NCBI GenBank assembly: GCA_029262115.1 | Contig: JAJCZZ010000091.1 | Location: 122,330 to 186,329 of the forward strand | Direction of reading: 5' to 3' | Length of the DNA stretch: 64,000 nucleotides | DNA from: Gemmatimonadota bacterium | GTDB taxonomy: Bacteria; Gemmatimonadota; Gemmatimonadetes; Longimicrobiales; Gaopeijiaceae | Shown: positions 32,839 to 41,326 of the stretch, one piece after another | Layout of the letters: every line of letters starts with the position of its first letter | Numbering within the stretch: the first letter of the stretch is position 1 | Program-made: the position numbers and the translations under genes | The notes under the pieces: model-generated | Seen by the model: only the letters and a program-made list of their open reading frames with translations | Databases searched by the model: none | Told to the model about the DNA's origin: nothing

Positions 32839-34091
32839 CAGAGAGACTCCAGGAAGCGGAGCAACCGCACCCGGTCCTCGGGGGAAAGCGCACGGAACCC
32901 CTCTCGTGACGCGGCGCCCTCCCCGCCGTGGAATTCGATCGCTTCCTCGAACGAGCGCGCACGTCCGTCGTGGAGCAAGAAGGCCTGCCCCCCCTGGAAG
33001 CGCTCCTGAAGGGACACACCCCACAGCGGCGGTGTCCGCCATTCCGCAGTGCCTGCCCCGCCTTCGGCATACCCGTCATCCAGCTCCGGGCCCATGTCGT
33101 GGAGAAGGAGATCCGTGTACGGATGGAACTCCACCCGGTCCAGCACGGCCAGATTCGACCGACCGGTCCGAAGCGTCGGCACGTGGCAGGACGCGCACCC
33201 GATCTCTTCGAACACGGCCTCGCCCGCTCGAACGTCGGCGTCGTCCGCGTTCCGACGGGGGGGCACCCGCAGCGTCTTGAGGTAGAACACCACGTTGGCG
33301 ACGACGCCGCTCGATATCTCCGGGTCGGCAACGCCGTCCGACGCGCGCGCTCCGGCGAGAGGGTTCACCAGATCCTCCGTAAGGAGGTCGGTCGTGAGTC
33401 CCATGTCCTGGTGGTAGGCTCCCACCGTCTGATGAAGGAGGTTCACGGTGAGCGCCTTCTTTCCGAACCGGCCAATGAACCGCCCGTCCACCCGCGTCCC
33501 CTGTGACCCCGGGGTTGGAGATTGGCTTGCCTCCAGAGCCAGTGACGATTCGATCAACTCCGATGGATCCAGGAGGGCGAGCCGGCCCGAAATGCCATCG
33601 CCATCTGCATCGTCCGGGTCGGACAACCGGATCAGCGTCGTGTCGTCCACGGCGTCCAGATAGCCCAACCCCGTGACGGCGGGCGGCGTGAGGCGGGTGA
33701 CGCCGGTGGCCTCCGCGGGCACAACCTCCGCCGGATATCCGGGAGCGGCCCGGTGTTGCAGTTGCGGCCCACCGAAGGAGATCATCGGGTCAAACCGATC
33801 GCCGACGTCTCTGCCGAATCGAGTCAGGTTGAACGACGGATGTCCCTTGGCGTCGCCGACATGGCACTGCTCGCACGACGCCGCGACGAAGATCGGCCCC
33901 AGTCCATCCGCGAAGCCAAGCACTCGGGCGAACTCCTCATCGCCGGCCAGGTGCTGACCCACCTGGGACGCCGTCATCCCCTCGATGGTGCCGGCCAGAA
34001 CTTCATCGTCCGTGGGAACGCCGGGAGCCAGCGCGTCACACCCGGTCGAGGCGATCGCGATCAGCATGAGACCAACTGTACCGAGCTTCAT
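32838..34091 (-). CDS. Di-heme oxidoreductase (thiol oxidoreductase/DUF1111 type) lipoprotein
   Basis: 417 residues. Signal peptide with lipobox IASTGCDA (Cys18 from ATG 34091). Two c-type heme sites: ASCEQCHVGDAKGHP and GCASCHVPTLRTG. In between is the family segment DPDDADGDGISGR and RFGKKALTVNLLHQTVGAYHQDMGLT. These DHOR proteins resemble cytochrome c peroxidases and often occur in iron-regulated loci. GTG 34100 is an alternative start. The gene heads the operon with Rieske and porin genes and is preceded by tandem DtxR-like boxes. Confidence 0.9.
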   Translation of the reverse strand: MKLGTVGLMLIAIASTGCDALAPGVPTDDEVLAGTIEGMTASQVGQHLAGDEEFARVLGFADGLGPIFVAASCEQCHVGDAKGHPSFNLTRFGRDVGDRFDPMISFGGPQLQHRAAPGYPAEVVPAEATGVTRLTPPAVTGLGYLDAVDDTTLIRLSDPDDADGDGISGRLALLDPSELIESSLALEASQSPTPGSQGTRVDGRFIGRFGKKALTVNLLHQTVGAYHQDMGLTTDLLTEDLVNPLAGARASDGVADPEISSGVVANVVFYLKTLRVPPRRNADDADVRAGEAVFEEIGCASCHVPTLRTGRSNLAVLDRVEFHPYTDLLLHDMGPELDDGYAEGGAGTAEWRTPPLWGVSLQERFQGGQAFLLHDGRARSFEEAIEFHGGEGAASREGFRALSPEDRVRLLRFLESL

Positions 34092-34109
34092 TCGTGCCAC
34101 CCATCGATA

Positions 34110-34143
34110 TTTAGGGACGTCTAAATAAGTTAGGCGAACCTAA
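34110..34143. promoter_or_regulatory. Tandem DtxR/IdeR-like iron boxes
   Basis: TTAGGCGAACCTAA (34130-34143) fits the core of the DtxR/IdeR box TTAGSYTAACCTAA at 12 of 14 positions; the full 19-base site matches at about 15. A second interrupted palindrome TTTAGGGACGTCTAAA (34110-34125) adjoins it. Both lie within 55 bases upstream of the di-heme gene start, so iron-dependent repression is plausible. Confidence 0.6.
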
Positions 34144-34166
34144 AAATAATTGGGCGGCGGGTCAAC

Positions 34167-35087
34167 TCAGTTGCCGCGGCCTCGCCTGCCCTTCTTCGGC
34201 GGGATGTCCACACGTCCTTGAACGCCGGAGTGGCGGACCGACCCCGATCCGTCGCGTTGGACCGTGAAGTCGCCGGCGACGTCCCGAACGTCGATGGATC
34301 CCGATCCGTCCCGCTCCACGATCACGTCGCGGTCGACTTCCACGGCTCGAATGGATCCGGATCCGTCCTGAAGCCGCACGCTACCTCCCACGTCGGCGAC
34401 ATCGATGTCGCCCGATCCGTCGTCGATGGTGACGTTGCCGGACACGTCCCGCACCTCGATCTCACCCGACGAATCGTCGATGGTCAGGGAACCATTCAAC
34501 CCCTCCACCGTGATCGACCCGGAAGAGTCGTCGATCCGCACATCTCCCAACCCACGGACGTACATGGAGCCCGAAGAGTCGTCGAGGTCCGCCGCCATGT
34601 TCAAGGGCACTTCGATCACCAAGTCGATCCGAGCCACGTCGCGACCGCTGCGACGGGTGCGATCGCGGGAGTCGGGATAGTGCGCCCGGACTTCGATCTC
34701 GTCACCGCGACGCTCGACGGTGACCTGGAGCGTCTCGAGGTAGGCCTCCTCCGACGCGCACACGCTCCCCACCACCCGTACCTGATCGAGGTCGGCTCTG
34801 CCCTCGACCTGAAGTTCACCGGAGCCCGCGGCCACACGAAGTCGGCTGGACGCCGACGCGGCCATGGTCGCTCGCCGCTCAACCTCGTAGTAGTCGCACC
34901 GGTCACCCCGTCGACCCATATCTGAGGTACGTGCCGGTGCCATCTGCGTGCTCGGCTCCAACTCGACCACATACGCCGCTGGCTCGGCGCCGGACAGTGC
35001 CCACTCCTCCACAACCCAGTCACCCGTAGCGCCCACCGCGGTGTAACCCGCGAAGAACGCCGCCAACCTCAATCCCTGGAGCACCAT
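34167..35087 (-). CDS. DUF4097-type beta-repeat exported protein
   Basis: 306 residues with an N-terminal signal/anchor (GLRLAAFFAGYTAVGATG). After a polar domain come seven tandem repeats of about 18 residues, each with a D-[SG]-SG-x-[IVM] core: DDSSGSM, DDSSGSI, DDSSGEI, DDGSGDI, QDGSGSI, RDGSGSI, RDGSGSV. This is a right-handed beta-helix pattern seen in DUF4097/adhesin-like proteins. It ends in a basic tail (PPKKGRRGRGN). GAGGA lies eight bases before the ATG. Role unknown; surface or periplasmic binding is likely. Confidence 0.75.
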   Translation of the reverse strand: MVLQGLRLAAFFAGYTAVGATGDWVVEEWALSGAEPAAYVVELEPSTQMAPARTSDMGRRGDRCDYYEVERRATMAASASSRLRVAAGSGELQVEGRADLDQVRVVGSVCASEEAYLETLQVTVERRGDEIEVRAHYPDSRDRTRRSGRDVARIDLVIEVPLNMAADLDDSSGSMYVRGLGDVRIDDSSGSITVEGLNGSLTIDDSSGEIEVRDVSGNVTIDDGSGDIDVADVGGSVRLQDGSGSIRAVEVDRDVIVERDGSGSIDVRDVAGDFTVQRDGSGSVRHSGVQGRVDIPPKKGRRGRGN

Positions 35088-35234
35088 CGTCGTTTCCTCT
35101 CAGCGAAGCTGCGTGTACTTCGATTCAGTACCTTTGACCCCTGTGAAAGGCCTCCGGTTGGAAGCGTCCTTGTTGGTACAGGGCCGGCTCTTCCGTTCGT
35201 GGCCCCCGTCCTCCCTTCATATTGAGCGATCCGC

Positions 35235-35783
35235 ATGAGGTCTCCGACGTCCGCCCTGCTTCGCCTCATTTGCCTGACCCTTCTGGCCGGACCGGCCTCG
35301 ACGTCCGGTCAAGAGCGGCCCGATGCTTCGGACGAGCGGCCCCAGGCGCCGTGGCCCGCCATCCAGGCCGGGATGCGTGTCGGATACGACGACGGCTCCA
35401 ACGCGACCGTGGCGGGTGCCCAGATCCGCATTCCGGTCCTGAGAAACGGCTGGGTCGAGCTGATGCCATCGGCTGACATCACCTTCCTCACAGGGCTGAA
35501 GGAGTACCAGCTTCAGGGGGATATCGTGGTGCTGCCCAGTGGGGCGCGCGGTGGGCCCTACGTCGCGGCCGGGCCAATGGCTCGCAGCTCCATCTTCGAC
35601 GGACCTGAACGCGAGATCCGGTACGGCGCCAGTCTCGCCCTCGGCTTCATGAGTCGTGGTTCCGGCGACGTGCCCATCGGGACCCAACTCGAGATCCGGT
35701 GGAGCTTCATCGACGCCCCGTTTTCACCTCGAACCTTGATGTTCGGTGTAAACCTCCCGCTGTGGGGTTGGGGATCGAGATGA
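35235..35783 (+). CDS. Small outer-membrane beta-barrel protein
   Basis: 182 residues: signal peptide (LLRLICLTLLAGPASTSGQ), then alternating polar/hydrophobic strands (MRVGYDDGSNATVAGAQIRIPVL, VELMPSADITFL, LQGDIVVLPSG, IRYGASLALGFMSRG, QLEIRWSFI) and a C-terminal strand TLMFGVNLPLWGWGSR. An eight-strand barrel is likely. No named family. Its stop overlaps the ATG of the sugar-dehydrogenase gene (ATGA at 35780-35783). Confidence 0.65.
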   Translation: MRSPTSALLRLICLTLLAGPASTSGQERPDASDERPQAPWPAIQAGMRVGYDDGSNATVAGAQIRIPVLRNGWVELMPSADITFLTGLKEYQLQGDIVVLPSGARGGPYVAAGPMARSSIFDGPEREIRYGASLALGFMSRGSGDVPIGTQLEIRWSFIDAPFSPRTLMFGVNLPLWGWGSR

Positions 35784-36958
35784 CCCCGGCGATGTGGCCC
35801 TGGAAGTTCGGGCGGTGGGGCGCCTGGCTCTGCTTCGCGGGAATGGCGTGCATGTCGACCACCACCGGTTCCGACACCGACGAGCCACCTCTTTCCCAGG
35901 CGGATCTGGTCCTCGTCCCGGTCGCTGACGGACTCGACCGGCCCCTCTTGGCCGTGTCTCCTCCGGGTGACCCCCGGCTGTTCATCGTCGAGCAGCCCGG
36001 CCGTATCCGCGTCATGGTCGACGGATCGCTGGTCCCAACGCCGTTCCTGGAAATCACCGACCGTGTTGGTTGCTGTGGCGAACGCGGTCTGCTCGGCCTG
36101 GCCTTCGATCCGGACTTCCGGGCCACCGAGCGCTTCTTCGTCAGCTACACGGACCGATCCGGCACCTCGAGGCTCGAAGGCTTCCGGGGAGTCGACCGCG
36201 GCAACGTGGCCAATCCGACCACCGGACAACTCTACCTGCAGGTCGAGCAACCCTTCGGGAACCACAACGGAGGCCACATCGCGTTCGGGCAGGACCAGAA
36301 GTTGTACGTGGCCCTCGGCGACGGTGGCAGCGGAGGCGACCCACTCGGCAATGGACAAAACGCAGGCACGCTTCTCGGGGCGATTCTCCGGATCGACGTT
36401 ACGGGCTCGATTGGACCGCCCTACGCCATTCCGCCGGACAATCCCTTCGTGGACAGTGTCGGGGTCCGCCCGGAAGTCTGGCACTTCGGCCTACGCAATC
36501 CGTGGCGCTTCTCGTTCGATCCGGACGGGGAAATGATGTACATCGGCGACGTCGGCCAGAACCGATGGGAGGAGATCAACGTCGTCGGCGCGACGGCAGG
36601 CGGCCTGAACTTCGGCTGGAGCACGATGGAAGGCCACGAGTGTTTTGCGGGTGCCTGCGAGGCGGATGGGCTCAGGCTTCCGACGGCGGTGTACTCGCAC
36701 GACGACGGCTGCTCCGTCACCGGCGGCTTCGTCTACAGAGGGCAGAGCATACCCGCGCTCGTGGGACGCTATTTCTACGCGGACTACTGCGCCGGGTGGA
36801 TCCGCACGTTCCGTTTGGCAGCGAATGGAACAGCCACGGATCCGCAAGAGCTGGCCGTCGAATCTCCCGGTCGCATCACCTCCTTCGGGCAGGACAGCCA
36901 GGGCGAGATCTACGTGGTCGTAGAATCGGGCACCGTATTCCGGATCGAGGCCCGATGA
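35780..36958 (+). CDS. PQQ-dependent sugar dehydrogenase (GdhB/YliI type) lipoprotein
   Basis: 392 residues from ATG 35780. Signal with possible lipobox (CFAGMACMS). The propeller shows RPLLAVSPPGDPRLFIVEQPGRI, GERGLLGLAFDPDF, FGNHNGGHIAFGQDQKLYVALGDGGSGGDP, VWHFGLRNPWRFSFDP, MYIGDVGQNRWEEINVV and VTGGFVYRG. These are the soluble aldose dehydrogenase motifs, with HNGGHI supplying the catalytic His. It should oxidise sugars in the periplasm if PQQ is available; no PQQ synthesis genes are in the window. It is coupled to the preceding barrel gene. Confidence 0.9.
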   Translation: MTPAMWPWKFGRWGAWLCFAGMACMSTTTGSDTDEPPLSQADLVLVPVADGLDRPLLAVSPPGDPRLFIVEQPGRIRVMVDGSLVPTPFLEITDRVGCCGERGLLGLAFDPDFRATERFFVSYTDRSGTSRLEGFRGVDRGNVANPTTGQLYLQVEQPFGNHNGGHIAFGQDQKLYVALGDGGSGGDPLGNGQNAGTLLGAILRIDVTGSIGPPYAIPPDNPFVDSVGVRPEVWHFGLRNPWRFSFDPDGEMMYIGDVGQNRWEEINVVGATAGGLNFGWSTMEGHECFAGACEADGLRLPTAVYSHDDGCSVTGGFVYRGQSIPALVGRYFYADYCAGWIRTFRLAANGTATDPQELAVESPGRITSFGQDSQGEIYVVVESGTVFRIEAR

Positions 36959-36959
36959 C

Positions 36960-37739
36960 TCACTCCCCGGCGATCCGCACCCCGTGCTGGTCGGGGTCCA
37001 TAAGCGATCCGCCGTCCTGACCGGCCAGGACTTCCCGCCGGTACTCACCGTCGGGCACGAGGAGTTCGAAGGACATCAGACCGAGACTCCCGTCCGACCG
37101 GGGGCGGTGCGCCCTCGGCGCCCATATGTTGCACGCCACGTGATGGTGATACCCCCCGGCACCCAGGAACAGCGCCCCCGGATACCGGCGGGTAGTCACA
37201 TCGAGACCGAGTCGGTCATGGTAGAACTCGAGAGCCGGCCCGAGAGCGCACACCCGGAGGTGGATGTGGCCCACCACCGTTCCGGAAGGAAGGCGTGGGG
37301 CGGCAGCGGACGACGCCATCAGGAGCCCCTCTACGTCCAGAGGATCGGTGGTCATCAACAGATCGCCGTCCATCGTTCGCCAAACGTCGGGGGGTCGATC
37401 GGCATAGATCTCAATCCCGTTTCCCTCCGGGTCGCGCAGGTAGACAGCCTCGCTCACGTTGTGGTCGGCCCACCCATCGATCGCCCAGCCATGACCGAGA
37501 ATGCGCCGGACTTCCGCAGCCATGGCAGCACGGTCGGGCATGAGAAACGCCATGTGGAATAGTCCTGCCGCGTCGCTCGGGGCTGCGTGCGCCGGCCGGC
37601 CCCCATGCAGCCCGACCAGGGGGCGCCCCACCTCCCCGCCGAGGGCGGCCGAAACGTCGTCCTCCGCCCGGATCTCGAAGCCGAGGACCTCATCGTACCA
37701 CCGGGCGAGGCCTGACACGTCCGAGACCCGGAGGTGCAC
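36960..37739 (-). CDS. Two-domain VOC dioxygenase (catechol 2,3-dioxygenase/CatE type)
   Basis: At least 259 residues with two glyoxalase-fold modules. Module 1: HLRVSDVSGLARWYDEVLGF, HMAFLMPD and LRDPEGNGIEIYADRP. Module 2: GHIHLRVCALGPALEFYHDRLGL, GGYHHHVACNIW. The layout fits CatE-like extradiol dioxygenases, which open catechol rings with Fe(II). The frame extends upstream of GTG 37739 through IPPNLAEARIGT, a usual family N-terminus, but no ATG, GTG or TTG occurs before an in-frame stop. The true start may be ATT 37775 or another rare codon. Confidence 0.8.
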   Translation of the reverse strand: MHLRVSDVSGLARWYDEVLGFEIRAEDDVSAALGGEVGRPLVGLHGGRPAHAAPSDAAGLFHMAFLMPDRAAMAAEVRRILGHGWAIDGWADHNVSEAVYLRDPEGNGIEIYADRPPDVWRTMDGDLLMTTDPLDVEGLLMASSAAAPRLPSGTVVGHIHLRVCALGPALEFYHDRLGLDVTTRRYPGALFLGAGGYHHHVACNIWAPRAHRPRSDGSLGLMSFELLVPDGEYRREVLAGQDGGSLMDPDQHGVRIAGE

Positions 37740-38087
37740 AGTGCCGATACGGGCTTCTGCGAGATTGGGGGGAATGGTGCTGGTGGCCGGGGGGAGTGGA
37801 ACGCGAAGATACGGACGGAATGGTCACGCGCAATCCTCCTCGCGCGCGGTACATTGCAACGTAGGGAGCGTCTTCCGGGCGCTATGGCCCGGGAGCGGGG
37901 GACATGGTCGAATACCGGCACAGTCGGCAGCCTACCTACCCGAAGACTTCGATTTCAAACCGAACAACGTGCGGTACGCAACCCGGCTGGCTCCGCGTTT
38001 CCGATCCGGGGCGTTCGCACGTAAGTTCCCGGCCGATCGTTCGTACGCTCTGGCGCACGCGCCCCGTTTGCCCCCCGATCCGAGCCC
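37740..38087. other. Divergent gene-free stretch
   Basis: About 350 bases between the VOC gene (-) and the NTF2-like gene (+). It holds a CCGGGC-GCTATG-GCCCGG hairpin (37875-37892). No conserved gene, promoter box or repeat stands out. The first part contains the 5' extension of the VOC frame. Confidence 0.5.
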
Positions 38088-38582
38088 ATGCCCCGTTCTC
38101 TACGCCGGTCCGCCCTCTTCGCGCTCGCGTTCGCCTTGGCTGGGACACCCCTCGTTGCACAGGCTCCGGGCTATCCGCCGATCGACACCCGGCAGATCTT
38201 CGCCGAGTTCCATGCCGAGGTCCTGGGCGAACTCAACGAGATCAACGCGGAGTGGGGCGAGGCCTGGGCCTCCGACGACTCGGAGGCGCTGCTCGATCTC
38301 TACTGGGACAAGGCCGTCGTGATTCCGCCGGGCGGCAGCACACCCCTCCGGGGACAGCGGGCGATCCACACGTGGTTCGAAGAGCACAAGGCCGAATTCG
38401 GAGCGGTTGAGGCGTTCATGCTCGACTTCGACGCGAGCGGTGGCATGGCCGTGGTGATCGGAAACTACCTCCTGCTGAATCCCGGCAACGCCTCGACCCT
38501 GAGCGCCGGCCCCTTGATGACGGTCTACCTACTGCGCGGCCGCACCTGGAAGATCCGGTCGCAGGTGTTCACCGGGGGCTGA
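38088..38582 (+). CDS. Exported NTF2-like (SnoaL/DUF4440) protein
   Basis: 164 residues. Signal peptide ALFALAFALAGTPLVAQA. The mature part is an NTF2-like cone: INAEWGEAWASDDSEALLDLYWDKAVVIPPGG, LRGQRAIHTWFEEHKAEF, GNYLL and LRGRTWKIRSQVFT. DUF4440 proteins bind small molecules or act as isomerases; the substrate here cannot be told. It converges on the ChaN-type gene. Confidence 0.82.
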   Translation: MPRSLRRSALFALAFALAGTPLVAQAPGYPPIDTRQIFAEFHAEVLGELNEINAEWGEAWASDDSEALLDLYWDKAVVIPPGGSTPLRGQRAIHTWFEEHKAEFGAVEAFMLDFDASGGMAVVIGNYLLLNPGNASTLSAGPLMTVYLLRGRTWKIRSQVFTGG

Positions 38583-38606
38583 CGCGGTCGGCGGCGCAGG
38601 CTTGGC

Positions 38607-39551
38607 CTACGAAGCTGCGCCGGGTGTCCTGGTCAGGATGACGAAGTCGCCCAGCCCACGGTGTGACTCGTCCCACCCATACACGTCGTCCACTGGCTGG
38701 AGGACCACCGTGGTCACGCGGGTCCCGGGCCGGTACTCGGGAACGCGCTCGGGAATCCCCGTGCCATTCTCGACATGAAACGATCCGGCATAGTGGATCA
38801 CCAAAGCCCGAGGCCACCGGGTGAGCGCCTCGGCCACCGAGTGACCCATGGCGGCATCCCATAGAGCCTGCGACTGCAGCGCGTTCCCCATGTCGTGGCG
38901 CGGAGTCGCGCCCGTGTCCGGCATCATCGCGTCCATCAAAGCGTTCCACTGCGCCGCATAGGGGTCGGACGGTCCGGGGTACGGAAGCGGCGGAAGGTAC
39001 CGCTTCGCTTCCGCGCCCAGGTCGCCGAGTGAGGTCGGACCGAGACGCGTGACCCGGTTCACGTATCGCCGGGGCGCGTTGGCCGCGACGACGGGAAGGC
39101 CGTGGCCGCGCGCGAACTCCACCATCGGGCGGTAGTCGGTCTCGTATCGATCCCACGGACGCGCTGAGCGCAGGAACTGGTCCTCGGTGACGAGGTCGTC
39201 CAGGTACTCGTCGAGGATGTACTGGACGTCACGCTCGAACATCTCCAGGGACAGCACGATCGGGCGGCCGGCTGCGCCAGACCCCGCGCCGTAGCGCTGC
39301 GTGGCACGGAGCAGGAGTTCCGTCTCCACACCGTGGCCCACCGCATCGTCATGGGATTCCCCGACCAGAACGGCGTCGGAGCTTCCGAGGGCCGCAATCA
39401 GATCGGCAAAGGAGCGCGCCCGACCCCACCCGTCATAGACCTGGAAGTCCTGCCCTTCCACGACGGTCGTTTCGCTCTGCACGGTGTGTTGCCCAGCGGC
39501 CGGGGTGGCGAGGAGCGCCGCGAGGAGTAGTGCGCGCGTCGGATGGATCAT
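38607..39551 (-). CDS. ChaN-like exported heme/iron-associated protein
   Basis: 314 residues from ATG 39551, signal peptide LLLAALLATPAAGQ. The ChaN fold shows VLVGESHDDAVGHGVETELL, IVLSLEMFERDVQYILDEYL, DYRPMVEFARGHGLPVVAANAPRRYV, QSQALWDAAMGHSVAEAL and VIHYAGSFHVENGTGIPER. ChaN proteins bind stacked heme via conserved Tyr and His and are often iron regulated. There is no lipobox Cys, so it is probably a soluble periplasmic protein. A short in-frame extension upstream lacks a signal and is rejected as start. Confidence 0.9.
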   Translation of the reverse strand: MIHPTRALLLAALLATPAAGQHTVQSETTVVEGQDFQVYDGWGRARSFADLIAALGSSDAVLVGESHDDAVGHGVETELLLRATQRYGAGSGAAGRPIVLSLEMFERDVQYILDEYLDDLVTEDQFLRSARPWDRYETDYRPMVEFARGHGLPVVAANAPRRYVNRVTRLGPTSLGDLGAEAKRYLPPLPYPGPSDPYAAQWNALMDAMMPDTGATPRHDMGNALQSQALWDAAMGHSVAEALTRWPRALVIHYAGSFHVENGTGIPERVPEYRPGTRVTTVVLQPVDDVYGWDESHRGLGDFVILTRTPGAAS

Positions 39552-39710
39552 GTGGTGCTCTCTGCGGGGTGGAGGCGGGTGGGCGCACAATCTAGTGGGC
39601 CACGACCGGGTGTGTCGCAAGCCCGCCTGCCGCGCTGCGCACAGCCCGTCGTGCAGCGCCAGCAGGCTCGGATGGCCGGAACGCTCCTGAGACGCCACAC
39701 TACTGTGTTC

Positions 39711-41303
39711 ATGAAGGGCAGTCCCGAAGACCCTCCCAACTTCGCCGGCATGCTAACCTGGATCCTCATCGGCTTCGCCGCGCTCCTGGTCGCCATCGTT
39801 CTCTACGATGTGCTGCAGACCCGTCATGCGATTCTACGAAACTTCCCGTTCGTAGGGCACTTCCGGTATCTGCTGGAGATGATCGGCCCCGAGTTGCGGC
39901 AGTACATCGTCGCGAGCAACAACGAGGAGCTTCCGTTCTCTCGCGATCAACGGACCTGGGTCTACGCCTCGGCCAAAGACCAGAACAACTACTCCGGCTT
40001 CGGAACGGACAACGATGTCGAGGCACGACCCAACTACCTGATCATCAAACACGACACGCTGGGGCGTTTCGACACGCAGACGGAGAACGAGCCGGACCCG
40101 TTTCCCCGACTTCCGTCCGCCAAGGTGATGGGTGCTCATCGGGGGCGACGCCACGCGTTCCGGCCCGAATCGGTCGTGAACATCAGCGGGATGAGCTACG
40201 GGTCCCTGTCCAGCGCCGCCGTCAACGCCCTGAACCGTGGGGCGAAGATCTGCGGATGCCTCCACAACACGGGTGAGGGCGGCATCTCCCCATACCACCT
40301 GCAGGGCGGCGATCTCACCTGGCAGATCGGCACCGGATACTTCGGGTGCCGCCGGCCGGACGGAGGCTTCGACCGGGCCGAGTTCCTCCGCAAGGTCGAA
40401 ATGCACCCCGTCAAAGCCGTCGAAATCAAACTCAGCCAGGGCGCCAAGCCGGGCCTCGGCGGCGTCCTACCGGGCGCGAAGGTCACACCGGAGATCGCCA
40501 AGATCCGCGGAGTGCCCGTCGGGGAGACGGTGGTCAGCCCATCGAGCCATTCGGCGTTCCGGTCGGTAGATGAAATGCTCGACTTCGTGGAGGACCTGGC
40601 CGAGGCGAGTGGACTTCCAATCGGAATCAAATCCGCAGTGGGCGAGATGCCCTTCTGGCTGAAGCTGGCGTCCGAAATGCAGTCGGGCACTCGTGGCGTC
40701 GACTTCATCGCGATCGACGGCGGCGAGGGAGGGACCGGCGCCGCGCCGTTCGCCTTCGCAGATCATGTCGGACTTCCGTTCAAGGTCGGATTCAGCCGAG
40801 TGTACCGCATCTTCGCCGAGCGGGATGTCCACCAGAAGGTGACCTGGATCGGGGCAGGCAAGTTGGGGTTTCCGGAGACGGCGCTCATGGCGTTCTGCCT
40901 CGGCGTCGACCTGGTCAACGTGGGGCGCGAGGCCATGATGGCCGTCGGGTGCATCCAGGCACAACGATGCCACACCGGCCACTGTCCAACCGGTGTCGCC
41001 ACGCACAACAAGTGGCTCGTGCGGGGGCTGGTGCCAACCGACAAGGGAGTCCGACTGGCCCGCTACGTGGGGACGCTTCGCAAGGAGCTCCTTCGCCTCA
41101 GCCACGCCTGCGGCGTCGACCATCCCGGGCTTCTGGACGGCGATCACATGGAAATGCTCGACGGCGGATTCGGGAGCCGGACCCTTCGGCAGGTCTTCGA
41201 ATACGAGCCCGGGTGGGAATTCCCCGCCGAGGAGGAGATTGTGGCGGTGCGGGCGCTCATGGGGCTGGGCGATCAGGGGCCGCGCGCAGATCCTGAGGCC
41301 TGA
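39711..41303 (+). CDS. FMN-binding glutamate synthase-family protein
   Basis: 530 residues from ATG 39711. One N-terminal membrane segment (MLTWILIGFAALLVAIVLYDV) anchors a GltB-type FMN domain: VVNISGMSYGSLSSAAVNALNRGA, NTGEGGISPYH, AVEIKLSQGAKPGLGG, DFIAIDGGEGGTGAAP and the 3Fe-4S ligands C-IQAQR-C-HTGH-C. There is no glutaminase or GltD partner, so this is the stand-alone archaeal/bacterial GltB-like group with an unproven donor. Start may also be ATG 39750. The gene is divergent from chaN. Confidence 0.88.
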   Translation: MKGSPEDPPNFAGMLTWILIGFAALLVAIVLYDVLQTRHAILRNFPFVGHFRYLLEMIGPELRQYIVASNNEELPFSRDQRTWVYASAKDQNNYSGFGTDNDVEARPNYLIIKHDTLGRFDTQTENEPDPFPRLPSAKVMGAHRGRRHAFRPESVVNISGMSYGSLSSAAVNALNRGAKICGCLHNTGEGGISPYHLQGGDLTWQIGTGYFGCRRPDGGFDRAEFLRKVEMHPVKAVEIKLSQGAKPGLGGVLPGAKVTPEIAKIRGVPVGETVVSPSSHSAFRSVDEMLDFVEDLAEASGLPIGIKSAVGEMPFWLKLASEMQSGTRGVDFIAIDGGEGGTGAAPFAFADHVGLPFKVGFSRVYRIFAERDVHQKVTWIGAGKLGFPETALMAFCLGVDLVNVGREAMMAVGCIQAQRCHTGHCPTGVATHNKWLVRGLVPTDKGVRLARYVGTLRKELLRLSHACGVDHPGLLDGDHMEMLDGGFGSRTLRQVFEYEPGWEFPAEEEIVAVRALMGLGDQGPRADPEA

Positions 41304-41326
41304 GGTTCGGATCGTCCGTCCCTGGC

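Noticed and set aside
34218..34600. Possible CRISPR or DNA-level tandem repeat
   Set aside because: The regular pattern comes from protein repeats of ~18 residues in the DUF4097-type gene; DNA copies differ and there are no spacers.
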